Shown piece by piece: positions 27,672-38,453 of a stretch of DNA of 64,000 nt. The stretch comes from an uncultured Rhodopila sp. Its GTDB lineage: Bacteria; Pseudomonadota; Alphaproteobacteria; Acetobacterales; Acetobacteraceae. Position 1 is the stretch's first letter, and each line of letters opens with the position of its first letter. The notes under the pieces were generated by a model that was given only the letters and a program-made list of their open reading frames with translations, was not told the DNA's origin and did no database searches. The stretch is from assembly GCF_903915725.1 (NCBI RefSeq), contig NZ_CAIWTY010000082.1:1-64000 (forward strand). Direction: 5' to 3'. Made by a program: the position numbers and the translations under genes.

Positions 27672-28631
27672 TCAGCCGAACAGGTCGCCCGGCGAATCCG
27701 CCCGCAGGCTGAGGCCAAGTTCGCGCCCGATCAGCGCGGCATCCTCCGGCGCGCCGGACAGGGAACGCTTCAACAGGAACGACCCGTCGGCCCGCGCCAC
27801 CAGCCCGGTCACCACCACGCTGCCATCCGCCTGGATGCGCAGATGCCCGCCGATCGGCGTGCGGCACGACCCGTCCAGCTCACCCAGCAGAGCACGCTCA
27901 GCCTCGGCGGCCACCCGCGCTGGCGCGTCCTCGATCTTCGCCAGCAGCTCCAGCACCTCGGTATCGTCAGCGCGCGCCGTGATTCCGACGATCCCCTGCG
28001 CGGAGGAGGGCACCATCAATTCCGGGTCCAGCGCCACCGTGCCGGGGACCTCCATCTCCAGCCGGTTCAATCCGGCCAGGGCGAGCAAGCTGGCCTGGCA
28101 CTCGCCTTCGCTCAGCTTGCGCAGCCGGGTCTGCACGTTGCCGCGGATCGAGGCGACCTTCAGGTCGGGCCGGGCATACAGCAACTGCGCCTGCCGCCGG
28201 ACCGAGGATGTGCCGATCAATGCGCCGTTGGGCAGGGCTGAGTAGGGATCGGAGGGGTGCGGGAACTTGCAGTCGGGACCCAGGATCAGGGCGTCGCGCG
28301 GGTCTTCCCGCTTCAGCACGCAGGCCAGCACGATGCCGGGCGGCAGCTCGGTTTCCAGGTCCTTGCAGGAATGCACCGCGACATCGACGCGGCCGTCGAG
28401 CAGCGCCTCGTGGATTTCCTTGGCGAACAGCCCCTTGCCGCCGATTTCGGCGAGCGGACGGTCCAGCACCGCATCGCCGGTGACGCTGATGATGACCTCG
28501 ACGCCGGGCGGAGCGCCGGGAATGCCGGCGAGCAGGCGGAGGAAAGTGCGGGTTTGCACCAGCGCGAGCGGAGAGCCGCGGGTGCCGGCACGCAGCGGCG
28601 TGGGTCCGGTGGTGTTCATGTCGCGGTTCAT
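27672..28631 (-). CDS. hemC: Hydroxymethylbilane synthase (porphobilinogen deaminase)
   Basis: The protein has 319 residues from the ATG at 28631; a GTG at 28643 and an ATG at 28619 are alternatives with no decisive ribosome site. LRAGTRGSPLALVQT is the N-terminal signature. HSCKDLETELPPGI and TSSVRRQAQLLYARPDL are conserved active-site segments. DGSCRTPIGGHLRI holds the Cys that carries the dipyrromethane cofactor. It polymerises four porphobilinogens in heme synthesis. It sits downstream of the efflux operon in the same direction. Confidence 0.93.
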   Translation of the reverse strand: MNRDMNTTGPTPLRAGTRGSPLALVQTRTFLRLLAGIPGAPPGVEVIISVTGDAVLDRPLAEIGGKGLFAKEIHEALLDGRVDVAVHSCKDLETELPPGIVLACVLKREDPRDALILGPDCKFPHPSDPYSALPNGALIGTSSVRRQAQLLYARPDLKVASIRGNVQTRLRKLSEGECQASLLALAGLNRLEMEVPGTVALDPELMVPSSAQGIVGITARADDTEVLELLAKIEDAPARVAAEAERALLGELDGSCRTPIGGHLRIQADGSVVVTGLVARADGSFLLKRSLSGAPEDAALIGRELGLSLRADSPGDLFG

Positions 28632-28664
28632 AGCACCGCTCACGCGAAACGGAAGAGCCGGGTT

Positions 28665-29537
28665 TTACCGGGCAGCTCCGATCACTTCGACGGTCGCGGT
28701 GCGTCCCGGGATCACCCGCACGTCGGGCGGGACGCCGTCCAGCGCGATACGCACCGGGATGCGCTGCGCCAGCCGCACCCAGTCGAAGGTGGGGTTGACG
28801 TTGGCCAGCAGGTTGGCGCCGGACTGCCGCTCGCGGTCCTCGATGCCCCCGGCGATACTGTCCACGTGTCCGGTCAGCCGCGCGGGCACGCCCATCAGGC
28901 GAATGCCGACGCGGTCGCCGATATGGATGCGGGGCAGGCGGGTCTCTTCAAAATAGGCGTCAATGCGCAGCGAGTCGGTATCGACCAGCGCGGTGACGGG
29001 GTGCCCTGCGGTGACGTAGTCGCCCGGACGCAGGCCAAAATTGCTGATGATGCCGTTGACCGGTGCGATGACGCGGGAGCGGTCGAGGTTCAGTTGCGCC
29101 AGGTCCTTGTCGGCGACCGCCTGCTGAAACCCGGCGGCGGCGATCTGTTCCGTCGCCTGCGCCTGCTCGACCTGCTGGCGGCTCACCTCCGTGGTGGTCA
29201 GCGCGCTGTAGCGGTTGAAGTCGCGCACCGCCTGCTGCAGCGTCGCTTCGCGGCTGGCGACCACCGCCTGCGCCTGGCGCAGCGCCAGCTCGAAGCGGGC
29301 TGGATCGACGACGAACAGCAGGTCGCCGCGATGGACGGGCTGGTTGTCGCGGACGTGGACCTCACTGACCAGGCCGGAGACGTCCGGCGTGACCCCGACG
29401 ATGTCGGCACTGACCCGGGCGTCGCGGGTCCAGGGCGCGACTTCGTAGTAAATCCACAGCCGCCAGCCGATAACGACGGCAACAAGCACCGCCGCCAGCG
29501 TCTTCGCGACGCGGGTGGCGAGGGGGAACCGCCTCAT
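28665..29537 (-). CDS. aaeA: HlyD-type membrane fusion protein (AaeA-like)
   Basis: The protein has 290 residues. One N-terminal transmembrane helix (TLAAVLVAVVIGWRLWIYY) is followed by the lipoyl/barrel motif VSGLVSEVHVRDNQPVHRGD, a coiled-coil hairpin, and RVIAPVNGIISNFGLRPGDY. It links an inner-membrane pump to the outer envelope. Its ATG overlaps the AaeX-like gene stop by four bases; the FUSC pump gene lies further upstream. This order is the aromatic-acid efflux layout. Confidence 0.88.
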   Translation of the reverse strand: MRRFPLATRVAKTLAAVLVAVVIGWRLWIYYEVAPWTRDARVSADIVGVTPDVSGLVSEVHVRDNQPVHRGDLLFVVDPARFELALRQAQAVVASREATLQQAVRDFNRYSALTTTEVSRQQVEQAQATEQIAAAGFQQAVADKDLAQLNLDRSRVIAPVNGIISNFGLRPGDYVTAGHPVTALVDTDSLRIDAYFEETRLPRIHIGDRVGIRLMGVPARLTGHVDSIAGGIEDRERQSGANLLANVNPTFDWVRLAQRIPVRIALDGVPPDVRVIPGRTATVEVIGAAR

Positions 29538-29746
29538 TGCCAGCCCGCCTCGGCCGAGATCCAGACGACCGCGCCGAGCACCATGACGAACAGCGCCACG
29601 TCGAACAATGCGCGGTGCCAGACGAACCGGTAGAAGCCGAATCGCGCCAGAGTCCGGCGCAGCACGGCGTTGACGGAGATCGCGATCAGCCCGGCGCATA
29701 GCAGTCCTGGCACGAACACGCCGAACAGGTTGAGTTCGCTTCTCAT
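29534..29746 (-). CDS. aaeX: DUF1656 (AaeX-like) small membrane protein
   Basis: The protein has 70 residues and two hydrophobic helices. ELNLFGVFVPGLLCAGLIAI at the start is characteristic of DUF1656/AaeX. It is the small membrane partner usually found with AaeA and AaeB. It overlaps the fusion-protein gene by four bases. It is separated from the pump gene by a family A element. Confidence 0.88.
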   Translation of the reverse strand: MRSELNLFGVFVPGLLCAGLIAISVNAVLRRTLARFGFYRFVWHRALFDVALFVMVLGAVVWISAEAGWQ

Positions 29747-29756
29747 GCGGGTGCGA

Positions 29757-29870
29757 CCCCACCCTCGTCATGCGGACCGAGGCCGCCATCCACGCCTTTT
29801 GCCGCCGCAGCCCAAGGCGCGGATGGCGGGCCTTCGCCGGCCATGACGGGGGGACACGGCAGCGCCGCCT
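29757..29870. repeat. Family A element, copy 3, inside the efflux operon
   Basis: CGCCATCCACGCCTT (about 29787-29801) is answered by AAGGCGCGGATGGCG (about 29815-29829), with flanking GGGCCTTCGCCGGCCATGACG. It occupies the 178-base gap between the FUSC pump gene and the DUF1656 gene, which otherwise look like one operon. In the transcript it would fold as a hairpin. Confidence 0.75.
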
Positions 29871-29924
29871 CATGGACTCTCATCATCGCTGCTGGCCCGA
29901 GCCGACGGGGAAAGGGCGCTGACA

Positions 29925-31898
29925 TCACGCCCCCGCCGGTGGGGCGTCGGGGAACAGGCCGCGGCGAACGCCAACCAGACCGAGCAGCGCGTCCGGCCGA
30001 TCGGAGTCCGGTCCGGCCGCGGCCACGGCGTCCAGCGCGGCATCGATCGCCGGCAGCACTGCCCCCTTGGACATATCCGGGCGGCTGCCACGGCGGTAGT
30101 AGGCCGCCAGGGCGTCCAGCATGGTGTCGATCCGCTGCCGTACCGGCGCGGTCACGCTATGGCGCGCCCGCCGCAGGTCGATGATGTTCAGGCCGACGCG
30201 GATGTCGGCCAAAGCGCGCTCCGGCGCCTCCTGCGCCTCCGCCAGCCGCGCGCCGATAAGGCCGAGACGGTCGAGCATCAGCCCGGCATAGCGGGCGCGG
30301 TCGTGGCCACCGCGCCGCTCGGCCGCGACGGCCAGCTCCAGCCGGATCACCCGCATCAGCCGCCGCACCCCGAATCCGGCGCCGACGGAGCGGATCAGCC
30401 GCGTCACGGTGGCGGCGATGACCAGGGCCAGCAGGAACGCCAGAGCGGAGTTGACGAAGGTCGGGAAATCGGCGGCGTAGGCATCCTGCAGCGCCAGCAA
30501 CGTCGCGCCGTTGGCGGTGAAAGCGCGGCCGCCGTTGGCGGTGGCCGGCATCGAGACCAGCACTCCGCCCAGCAGATAGGGCGGGGCCAGCGCCAGCATC
30601 AGTGTCTCGAAGCTGGAGGCATGCGGCAGCACGCCGAACAGCAGCACGCCATCGACGACCACCGCCGCGGCGGACCAGGCGAGAAAGGTCATGATCGCCG
30701 GCACCGGATCGTCCTGCGCGGCGAAGAAGCTGCAGGCAACGGCGACCAGCTCCGCCGCGACCGCTCCCTGCGGCCAGGCGGCGGCGATCCAGGCTGTGCA
30801 GCACAGCACAATCGCCACGCCGCACGCCACCGCCGAGAGCAGCGCCATGCCGTGGTCGCGGTGCCAGGCGCTGGCCGCGGTGGCGTCGGGGGCGAACAGC
30901 AGCTGGGTCTGCGGCAGCGGCACGGCGCTGCTCATCTGCCGGCGCAACAGCGAGCAGTCGTGCATGATCCGGGTCAGGTCGCGCAGCCGCAGCGTCAGGC
31001 TGGTCAGCAGCAGCGCGGTCCAGTCGGAGCGCGGCGCCAGCCATGCCTCCATCGTGTCGATGCGGTCGAGCAGCGCGTCCACGGGCTGCCACGGCGCGGA
31101 CACCCATTCCCCGACATCCCCGGCCAGGCGGGTCATGGCGGGCGGCATCGCCTCGCCGAGCGCCGTGACCCTGTCGGCGATGGAGGCCAGCACCGGCAGC
31201 AGCATGACCATGCGCGCCCGCAACAGCCCGAACTGGCGGGTTTGCCAGCCGAGCGCGTCGTAGGCGAGCTGGCTGGCCAGCAGGTTGATCTCCACCGCAT
31301 CGGCGGCGAGGCGGCGGGCGCTGCGCTGCGGATCGCCTTCCCCGGCTATCGCCTCGCAGCTCCAGTCCCGCGCGTTCGTCAGCCAGGCGTCGATGCGGTT
31401 GGCCAGGGCGGCGCCGACGGGACGGGGGAAGACGACGGTGGCGACCAGGCTGGCGAGGCTGACGCCGATGGCGATTTCCTCAAGCCGGGTCAGTGCGGTT
31501 TCGAAGATCGCGTCCGGGGCGGCGACCGAGGGGAAGCCGATGATCGCCGCGGTATAGCCGGCCAGCATGCAGGCGTAGCTGCGCGGGGTGCGGTCGAGCA
31601 GCGACAGATAGAGGCATCCGGCGACCCAGAGGGCGAGGGCCAGCGACAGCAGCTCCGGCGCGTTGGACAGCGGCGGGACCAGGATGACCGCGGCGGCGGC
31701 GCCGATGACGGTGCCCAACAGGCGGAAGACGGCTTTCGAGCGGGTGGCTCCCGATAGCGGCTGGCCGGCGATGTAGGCCGAAGCCATGGCCCAATACGGG
31801 CGGTCGAGCCCGAGGGACAAGGCGATGTAGAGGGCGAGCATGGCCGCGGCGAAGGTCTTGGTGGCGAACAACCAGTCGCGGAAGCCGGGCCATTGCAT
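29925..31898 (-). CDS. aaeB: FUSC family efflux pump (AaeB-like)
   Basis: The protein has 657 residues with two hydrophobic bundles (about 10-165 and 355-500) separated by a soluble helical region. It opens with FATKTFAAAMLALYIALSLGLDRPYWAMAS, shown here in part, the FUSC/AaeB N-terminal signature; PYWAMASAYIAGQPL is conserved. It exports aromatic carboxylic acids or related weak acids together with the AaeX- and AaeA-like proteins downstream. The exact substrate is inference. Confidence 0.88.
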   Translation of the reverse strand: MQWPGFRDWLFATKTFAAAMLALYIALSLGLDRPYWAMASAYIAGQPLSGATRSKAVFRLLGTVIGAAAAVILVPPLSNAPELLSLALALWVAGCLYLSLLDRTPRSYACMLAGYTAAIIGFPSVAAPDAIFETALTRLEEIAIGVSLASLVATVVFPRPVGAALANRIDAWLTNARDWSCEAIAGEGDPQRSARRLAADAVEINLLASQLAYDALGWQTRQFGLLRARMVMLLPVLASIADRVTALGEAMPPAMTRLAGDVGEWVSAPWQPVDALLDRIDTMEAWLAPRSDWTALLLTSLTLRLRDLTRIMHDCSLLRRQMSSAVPLPQTQLLFAPDATAASAWHRDHGMALLSAVACGVAIVLCCTAWIAAAWPQGAVAAELVAVACSFFAAQDDPVPAIMTFLAWSAAAVVVDGVLLFGVLPHASSFETLMLALAPPYLLGGVLVSMPATANGGRAFTANGATLLALQDAYAADFPTFVNSALAFLLALVIAATVTRLIRSVGAGFGVRRLMRVIRLELAVAAERRGGHDRARYAGLMLDRLGLIGARLAEAQEAPERALADIRVGLNIIDLRRARHSVTAPVRQRIDTMLDALAAYYRRGSRPDMSKGAVLPAIDAALDAVAAAGPDSDRPDALLGLVGVRRGLFPDAPPAGA

Positions 31899-32359
31899 GG
31901 CGAGGGTAACGGGGCGGCTGCCTCCCGGTTCCGATCACGGGTTTCAGGCGCCTGCTGAAAGGCGTGGACGCTTGGCGCGCAACCGTATGCCGGCGCTGGC
32001 GTCTATTATTGTATCGATAAGAACCTGCTGACCTGTGTGGCTGAATAAACCGCCTCCAGCCCCTGGACCCCGATGGCACGGCGAAGATCTCGTTTCCGTC
32101 CACCGGATTTCGCGATGGCCCCGAACCAACCCGGGACGGTCGCGTGAAAACCAACCGGAATGAGATCGTGAGGATTTGATCGGCTAATGACGAAACCCAT
32201 CCGCAAGCGGATTTCACTGCCGGGCCGGGCGTGCCACACCACGCCCGTGCATTCGCCCGGGTTTGAACCCGGCGTGCGACCGGCACCGGCATGACAGGAA
32301 ACCGCGGCGGCTCGGGCTGCCACCGCGCATAACGGCTACCATGTCCATGGAGCAGCAAA
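31899..32359. other. Intergenic gap, no gene seen
   Basis: The 461 bases lie between divergent genes (FUSC pump left, phasin-like protein right), so both promoters should be here. A small perfect hairpin CCGGGTT-TG-AACCCGG lies near 32260-32275. I see no convincing coding frame and none of the three repeat families. Confidence 0.5.
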
Positions 32360-32779
32360 ATGGCATTAGAATCGCTGAAGAAATTGGCTCAGGACGCACT
32401 CGAAACGGCGAAGGAGGTTGCCGAAAAGGCCGCCACCACCGTCGGCGAAGCGGCTAGCAGCGCGGTCGAGAGCGTGCGCTCCGTCGCGCCGGAGTCCTTC
32501 GACAGCGCGGTCAAGACCGTCACCGACACCGCGTCCAGCGTGGCCGGGCGGGTCACCGAGACGGCGACGGAGGCCGTCGAGGCGCTACGCGAAACACAGA
32601 TTGGCAAATCGATTGCCGAAGGCGCCAGCACGCTGGCTGAAACCGCCACCGACACCGGCAACCGGATCGCCCGCGCCGCTCAGGCCGCGAGCGAGGCTTT
32701 TACCGCCGAACCGCCCGGCAAGGACCCTTCACAGACCGGCGAAATAACAACCCCGCCGGCTGCACCACCAAAGCCCTGA
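32360..32779 (+). CDS. Phasin- or apolipoprotein-like amphipathic helical protein
   Basis: The protein has 139 residues. It is almost entirely Ala/Thr/Glu/Val helix with 11-residue-like repeats (LETAKEVAEKAATTVGEAAS, VTDTASSVAGRVTETATEAV) and a Pro-rich tail. No signal peptide or Cys is present. Such composition suits granule-surface (phasin-like), LEA-like or membrane-surface proteins. The specific role cannot be read from the sequence. Confidence 0.65.
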   Translation: MALESLKKLAQDALETAKEVAEKAATTVGEAASSAVESVRSVAPESFDSAVKTVTDTASSVAGRVTETATEAVEALRETQIGKSIAEGASTLAETATDTGNRIARAAQAASEAFTAEPPGKDPSQTGEITTPPAAPPKP

Positions 32780-32836
32780 CGCGCCAACCGGTCCCGGCGT
32801 CCGGCCCGGGCGGTCTCAGACCCGCCCGGTTTCGCT

Positions 32837-33163
32837 TTACTGGACCGCGGAATAGGGCGTTGGACCCAGGATGTAATTTGTCACCTTGGCAACAATCGGC
32901 CCGTTCGCCTCGGTCTCCGCCCGCGCCGCCTGCCATTCCGCATCGGCCATGAACGCATTCCACTTCGTCTCGCGCTCGGCCAGCGAGTCCCAGGCCACCA
33001 TGTAATACAGCGCCTGGTTCGACTCGCCGATGACCGTGGTCCAGAACCCGGCCTGGCGGATGCCGTGCTTTTCCCAGATTTTCAGCGTGATCGTGCTGAA
33101 GCGCTTGTTCAGATCCGGCAGGCGCCCGGGCACGGCTTCGTAGATCCGCAGTTCATAGAGCAT
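32837..33163 (-). CDS. NIPSNAP family protein
   Basis: The protein has 108 residues forming one ferredoxin-like dimeric alpha/beta-barrel domain. MLYELRIYEAVPGRLPDLNK at the start and MVAWDSLAERETKWNAFMAD in the middle are typical of NIPSNAP proteins. GAGGAC precedes the ATG at 33163. Biochemical role is unclear for the family. The gene is divergent from the aminotransferase pair. Confidence 0.88.
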   Translation of the reverse strand: MLYELRIYEAVPGRLPDLNKRFSTITLKIWEKHGIRQAGFWTTVIGESNQALYYMVAWDSLAERETKWNAFMADAEWQAARAETEANGPIVAKVTNYILGPTPYSAVQ

Positions 33164-33232
33164 CGTTGTCCTCCCTCTCGAATGATCGGCCGGCGGCGCT
33201 CCGCCAGCGCAGTCCAGCCACGCGAACCGTAG

Positions 33233-34510
<1,278 letters not shown>

Positions 34511-34511
34511 C

Positions 34512-35720
34512 ATGCCCGGTTTCGCCCACCGCCTGAGCCGGGTCGAACTCGCCGCCAGCGTGCAGATGACGATCAAGGCCCGCGAGCTGAAGGCCGCCGG
34601 CAAGCCGGTGATCACCCTGACCACCGGGGAGCCGAACTTCGACTCCCCGCCGCAGGCAATCGAGGCGGCGCATCAGGCCGCCCTGCTCGGCGACACCAAG
34701 TATCCGCCGCAGGACGGCACCCGGGCGCTGAAGCAGGCGATCCAGCGGAAGTTCAGACGCGACTCGAACCTGGAGTATGCGCTGGACGAGATCACCATCT
34801 CGAACGGCGGGAAACAGTGCATTTTCAATGCGATCATGGCCACGGTCGATCCTGATGATGAGGTGGTCATCCCGGTGCCGTCGTGGATCGCCTACACCCA
34901 GATGGTGCAGTTGTGCGAAGGCGTGCCGGTGCTGGTGAGCTGCCCGCAGAACAACGGCTTCAAGCCGCGCCCGGAGGACATCGACGCTGCCATCACGCCG
35001 CGCACCAAATGGCTGATTCTGAACAATCCCAACAACCCGACCGGCGCCTGCTGCTCGGCTGAGGAGATCGCCGCGATCGCCGCGGTGATGCGCAAGCATC
35101 CGCATGTCTGGATCCTGTCGGACGACATGTATGAACACCTGGTGTTTGACGGCTTCAAGGCCACGACGTTCGCGGAAGTCGCGCCGGACCTGAAGGACCG
35201 GACGCTGACCATCACCGGCGTTTCGAAAACCTACGCCATGACCGGCTGGCGCATCGGCTTCGCTGGCGGCCCGAAGCCGCTGATCAAGGCGATGACGGTG
35301 ATGCAGGGCCAGGCGACGGCCGGCGTGTCCACCGTCGGGCAGGCGGCCGCCGCGGCCGCTCTGGATGGGCCGCGCGACGGCGTGGAACTGCAGGTGGTCG
35401 CCTATAAGCGGCGCCGAGATCTGGCGGTGGAGATGCTGAACGCCGCGAAGGGGATCAGTTGCCACAGGCCGGAGGGCGCGTTCTACGTTTTCCCGAACGT
35501 CGCCGGCTGCCTCGGCAAGACCACGGCGGGCGGACGCCGGCTGAACAATGACGAGGATGTCTGCCTGGCCCTGCTGGAGGAGCAGTATGTCGCGACCGTG
35601 CACGGCGCGGCCTATCACATGAGCCCGTTCCTGCGCATCAGCACCGCGACGGCGGATGACGAGCTGCTGGAGGGCTTGAAGAGGATCCAGATCTTCTGCG
35701 AGGGTTTGCAATCAATCTGA
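34512..35720 (+). CDS. PLP-dependent aminotransferase, class I/II, copy 2
   Basis: The protein has 402 residues, collinear with the preceding protein throughout. TLTTGEPNFDSPPQAIEAAH, LNNPNNPTGACCSAEE and [20 protein letters not shown] are all present, including the PLP Lys. The first 20 residues and the middle helices have diverged, suggesting different substrate preference. It starts one base after the first copy's stop, so the two are translated from one message. Substrate is not readable. Confidence 0.9.
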   Translation: MPGFAHRLSRVELAASVQMTIKARELKAAGKPVITLTTGEPNFDSPPQAIEAAHQAALLGDTKYPPQDGTRALKQAIQRKFRRDSNLEYALDEITISNGGKQCIFNAIMATVDPDDEVVIPVPSWIAYTQMVQLCEGVPVLVSCPQNNGFKPRPEDIDAAITPRTKWLILNNPNNPTGACCSAEEIAAIAAVMRKHPHVWILSDDMYEHLVFDGFKATTFAEVAPDLKDRTLTITGVSKTYAMTGWRIGFAGGPKPLIKAMTVMQGQATAGVSTVGQAAAAAALDGPRDGVELQVVAYKRRRDLAVEMLNAAKGISCHRPEGAFYVFPNVAGCLGKTTAGGRRLNNDEDVCLALLEEQYVATVHGAAYHMSPFLRISTATADDELLEGLKRIQIFCEGLQSI

Positions 35721-36069
35721 TTGTCGAACCAGTTAAGCGACTACGTTGTTCGATCGCGTGCGGAACTAAAGCAAGGTGTAACACGGATTCAAAGAGATCA
35801 AGGGCACGGAATTCACTGATTGGTCGAACGCCGTGTCTCGCGGTCGGACCACCGGCTGGTCGGGCGCTTCTCCGGCCGGGACCGCATCGGTGGAAATCTG
35901 TGCCTTAAATCCCTTAAAATCTGTGTTACGCCTTGCTTCTTCTGCCGCGCCGCGAACCGGGCGCCGGGTTGTCCCGCATCGAAGGCGCACCGGAACAGCC
36001 GCCACATCCCATAACGCAATGCGCTGACAGCTTCTATCCGTTCAGCGGTTGCGAAAGGAGGAACCGACA
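35721..36069. other. Intergenic gap, no gene seen
   Basis: The gap is AT-richer than its surroundings in places. It contains a short direct repeat (AAATCTGTG / AAAATCTGTG near 35895-35925). The perfect ribosome site AAAGGAGG at 36055-36062 belongs to the next gene. No coding frame or repeat-family element is recognised. Confidence 0.5.
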
Positions 36070-36924
36070 ATGACCCAAGCGGCCAAACTTCGGGCAGCAC
36101 TGCGCGAACCCGGCATGGTCATCGCCCCCGGCGCCTATGACGGCCTGACCGCGATGCTGGTGGCGCAGGCCGGGTTCCCGGCGGTCTACATGACCGGCGC
36201 CGGAACCTCCGTCGCGCATGGCTACCCGGATTTCGGCCTGCTGACTGCCACCGAAATGGTCGCCAACGCCGCCCGCATGGCCCGCGCCGTGGACATCCCG
36301 CTGATCGCCGACGCCGACACCGGCTACGGCAACGAACTCAACACCGTCCGCACCGTGCGCGACTATGAACAGGCCGGGGTCGCGGCCATCCATATCGAGG
36401 ACCAGGTCTCCCCCAAGCGCTGCGGCCATCTCGACGACAAGCAGATCGTCCCGCGCGAGGACTGGATCGCCAAGATCCGCGCTGCCGCCGCTGCCCGCCG
36501 CGATCCGGATTTCCTGATCATCGCCCGCACCGATTCCCGCGCCGTCGCCGGCTTCGACGAAGCCATCTCCCGCGCCAACGAGGCGCTCGCGAACGGCGCC
36601 GACATGGCCTTTGTCGAAGCGCCGCAGACGCCGGAGGAACTCGCCGCGGTGCCGAAGCGGGTGCACGGTCCGTGCCTGCTGAACGTGGTGTGGGGCGGCA
36701 AGACGCCGATGCTGGATTTGCAACAGGCCGCCGCGCTCGGCTTCAAGCTGGCGATCGTGCCGGCGTTGCTGCTGAAGGCGAGCATCGGCGCCTGCGACGA
36801 TGCCCTGGCGGCGCTGCAGGAAACCGGCGCCTACCCGCCGCCGCCCGGCGGGATGACGGTCCGCGACGTGTTCGACCGCGCCGGCGGCCGGGACTGGGAC
36901 GCTTTGCGTAACCGGTTCCGCTAG
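36070..36924 (+). CDS. Isocitrate lyase/PEP mutase superfamily lyase (methylisocitrate lyase-like)
   Basis: The protein has 284 residues. APGAYDGLTAMLVAQAGFPA and MTGAGTSVAHGYPDFGLLT are family segments. IADADTGYG supplies Mg-binding acidic residues, and HIEDQVSPKRCGHLDDK carries the catalytic KRCGH loop. It splits a C-C bond of methylisocitrate or a related 2-hydroxy acid. No prpC or prpD gene is adjacent, so carboxyphosphonate- or oxaloacetate-type activities remain possible. A strong AAAGGAGG site sets the ATG. Its stop overlaps the convergent GT9 stop at CTAG. Confidence 0.88.
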   Translation: MTQAAKLRAALREPGMVIAPGAYDGLTAMLVAQAGFPAVYMTGAGTSVAHGYPDFGLLTATEMVANAARMARAVDIPLIADADTGYGNELNTVRTVRDYEQAGVAAIHIEDQVSPKRCGHLDDKQIVPREDWIAKIRAAAAARRDPDFLIIARTDSRAVAGFDEAISRANEALANGADMAFVEAPQTPEELAAVPKRVHGPCLLNVVWGGKTPMLDLQQAAALGFKLAIVPALLLKASIGACDDALAALQETGAYPPPPGGMTVRDVFDRAGGRDWDALRNRFR

Positions 36925-38072
36925 GCTGCCCCAACCGGCGGAGACAGACTCCCCCGGTCAGCACGGATGACGTCAACCACCGCATCCAGGGTCAGGCGGT
37001 CCATGCCGTCACGTACCCCGGTGGCGGGCGAGCAAATCGCAACGATCTGGCTGGCGTGGTGAAACGGCGGGGTTGTGCCGAACAGTGCATAGGTTCGTAT
37101 GCCGATGGCGGCGGCAATGTTCATCACGCCGGTGTCGTTGCCGACATAGAAGGCAGCCTCCGCCAGCACCCCCTGCACGTCTCTCAGGTGCCACCCCAGG
37201 GCCAGTCTTACGCGTCCCGCGCGCGTGCCCAAAGCGGCGGTGATATCCGCGGCCGAACGGCCCTCGTCCGGCCCGCCGAGCAGGACAACCATCGGCCAGC
37301 CGTGATCCAGCAATGTTGCGACCAGGGCGGCGAAACGTTGCGGACCCCATTGCTTGATCACCTCGCTGCTGGCGATGCCGACGGCGACAAACGGTGTATC
37401 GCTGTCCCGCAGCCGGGCCCGCGCTTCGATGCGCGCCACCGCCGGAACGCTGATGGAAGGCTCCTCGGACGGCAGCGGAATGCCGGCGGCCTGGAGATAG
37501 CGGGTTGCCCTGGTATGCTGGTGCAGCCGGGCCACCGCGCGCGGCAGGAACGGCCCCCGGTTGAGGAACAGCCGTTGCATACCGAAACCATAGCCACGCC
37601 GATCGGCGATGCCGGCAAGCAGGGCGGCGGCGGCGATGGTCTCGCTGTGGTGCAGCATGATGACCGAGCCGAACCGGTGGGCCCGCAGCTTGCGCACCAG
37701 GCGAAAGAAACCGCGGATGCCGTCATGCGCGCCGCGGCGTCCTTTCGGGTTGAGGTCGATCCAGAATATCCCGGCCACCGCCGGATCGTCCGCGAGAAGC
37801 TGGTCCGCCAGCGAGCGCGGCTTGGCGACCACCGTCACCGGCACCCCCGCGTAAGCCGCGATGGCGCGAATATGCGGCAGGTGCCAGACCATGTCGCCGA
37901 TTCCCGGCAACGGCTGAATGACCGCAACAGGCAAAAGCGGCAGGGGCGCGGCAATCCGTTGCGTGGCAGTGATCGCGTTCAATCCATCCTCCAATCCATG
38001 CCGATGCGGTAGTGGCACCGCGCGCGTGCTGTCAATTGACGGCGCTGGCGAAACGGACAGCATCGGCCGCAA
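36921..38072 (-). CDS. Glycosyltransferase family 9 (heptosyltransferase-like)
   Basis: The protein has 383 residues. PVAVIQPLPGIGDMVWHLPH is the GT9 N-terminal signature, preceded by a 45-residue extension of uncertain reality; several later starts are possible. VAVGIASSEVIKQWGPQRFA and YVGNDTGVMNIAAAIGIRTYALFG form the ADP-heptose-binding C-terminal half. It probably adds heptose or a similar sugar to LPS core. It stands alone. Confidence 0.85.
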   Translation of the reverse strand: MRPMLSVSPAPSIDSTRAVPLPHRHGLEDGLNAITATQRIAAPLPLLPVAVIQPLPGIGDMVWHLPHIRAIAAYAGVPVTVVAKPRSLADQLLADDPAVAGIFWIDLNPKGRRGAHDGIRGFFRLVRKLRAHRFGSVIMLHHSETIAAAALLAGIADRRGYGFGMQRLFLNRGPFLPRAVARLHQHTRATRYLQAAGIPLPSEEPSISVPAVARIEARARLRDSDTPFVAVGIASSEVIKQWGPQRFAALVATLLDHGWPMVVLLGGPDEGRSAADITAALGTRAGRVRLALGWHLRDVQGVLAEAAFYVGNDTGVMNIAAAIGIRTYALFGTTPPFHHASQIVAICSPATGVRDGMDRLTLDAVVDVIRADRGSLSPPVGAA

Positions 38073-38453
38073 GGGTCCGGCAACGCGGCAGGGGCGGGAT
38101 CGACGCGATTGTGAAAGAGGTTGCAGATGATGATGATGCCGCCGGTCCGGTGTGGTGTCATCCTGAAGCTGACCATGGCGTTCGCGATCGTTTGATAAGA
38201 GACGGGCAACAATGTCGCACCATGCCCGGATATTCTACTTTATGCCCCGGTGTGGGGGCCTTGGTGGCGGAGTGATGAAGTGTCCGGCCCGGTTGCCGTC
38301 CTGCTTGATGCGGCTGACACGCCGCGTCCCGGGACGGCTGGCCGGGGTCAAATCGCGGCCGAGATTCGTGCCGGTCCGGGTCTTGTGACCGCGCCGGCTG
38401 TTGTCTTGGGGTAATCTATTTCAACGCGAACAGTTTTGGAACTGGAGGTTTGC
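38073..38453. other. Intergenic gap, no gene seen
   Basis: The 381 bases lie between divergent genes. No convincing frame, tRNA or dispersed repeat is visible. A GGAGGT ribosome site just before 38454 belongs to the SDR gene. Confidence 0.5.
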
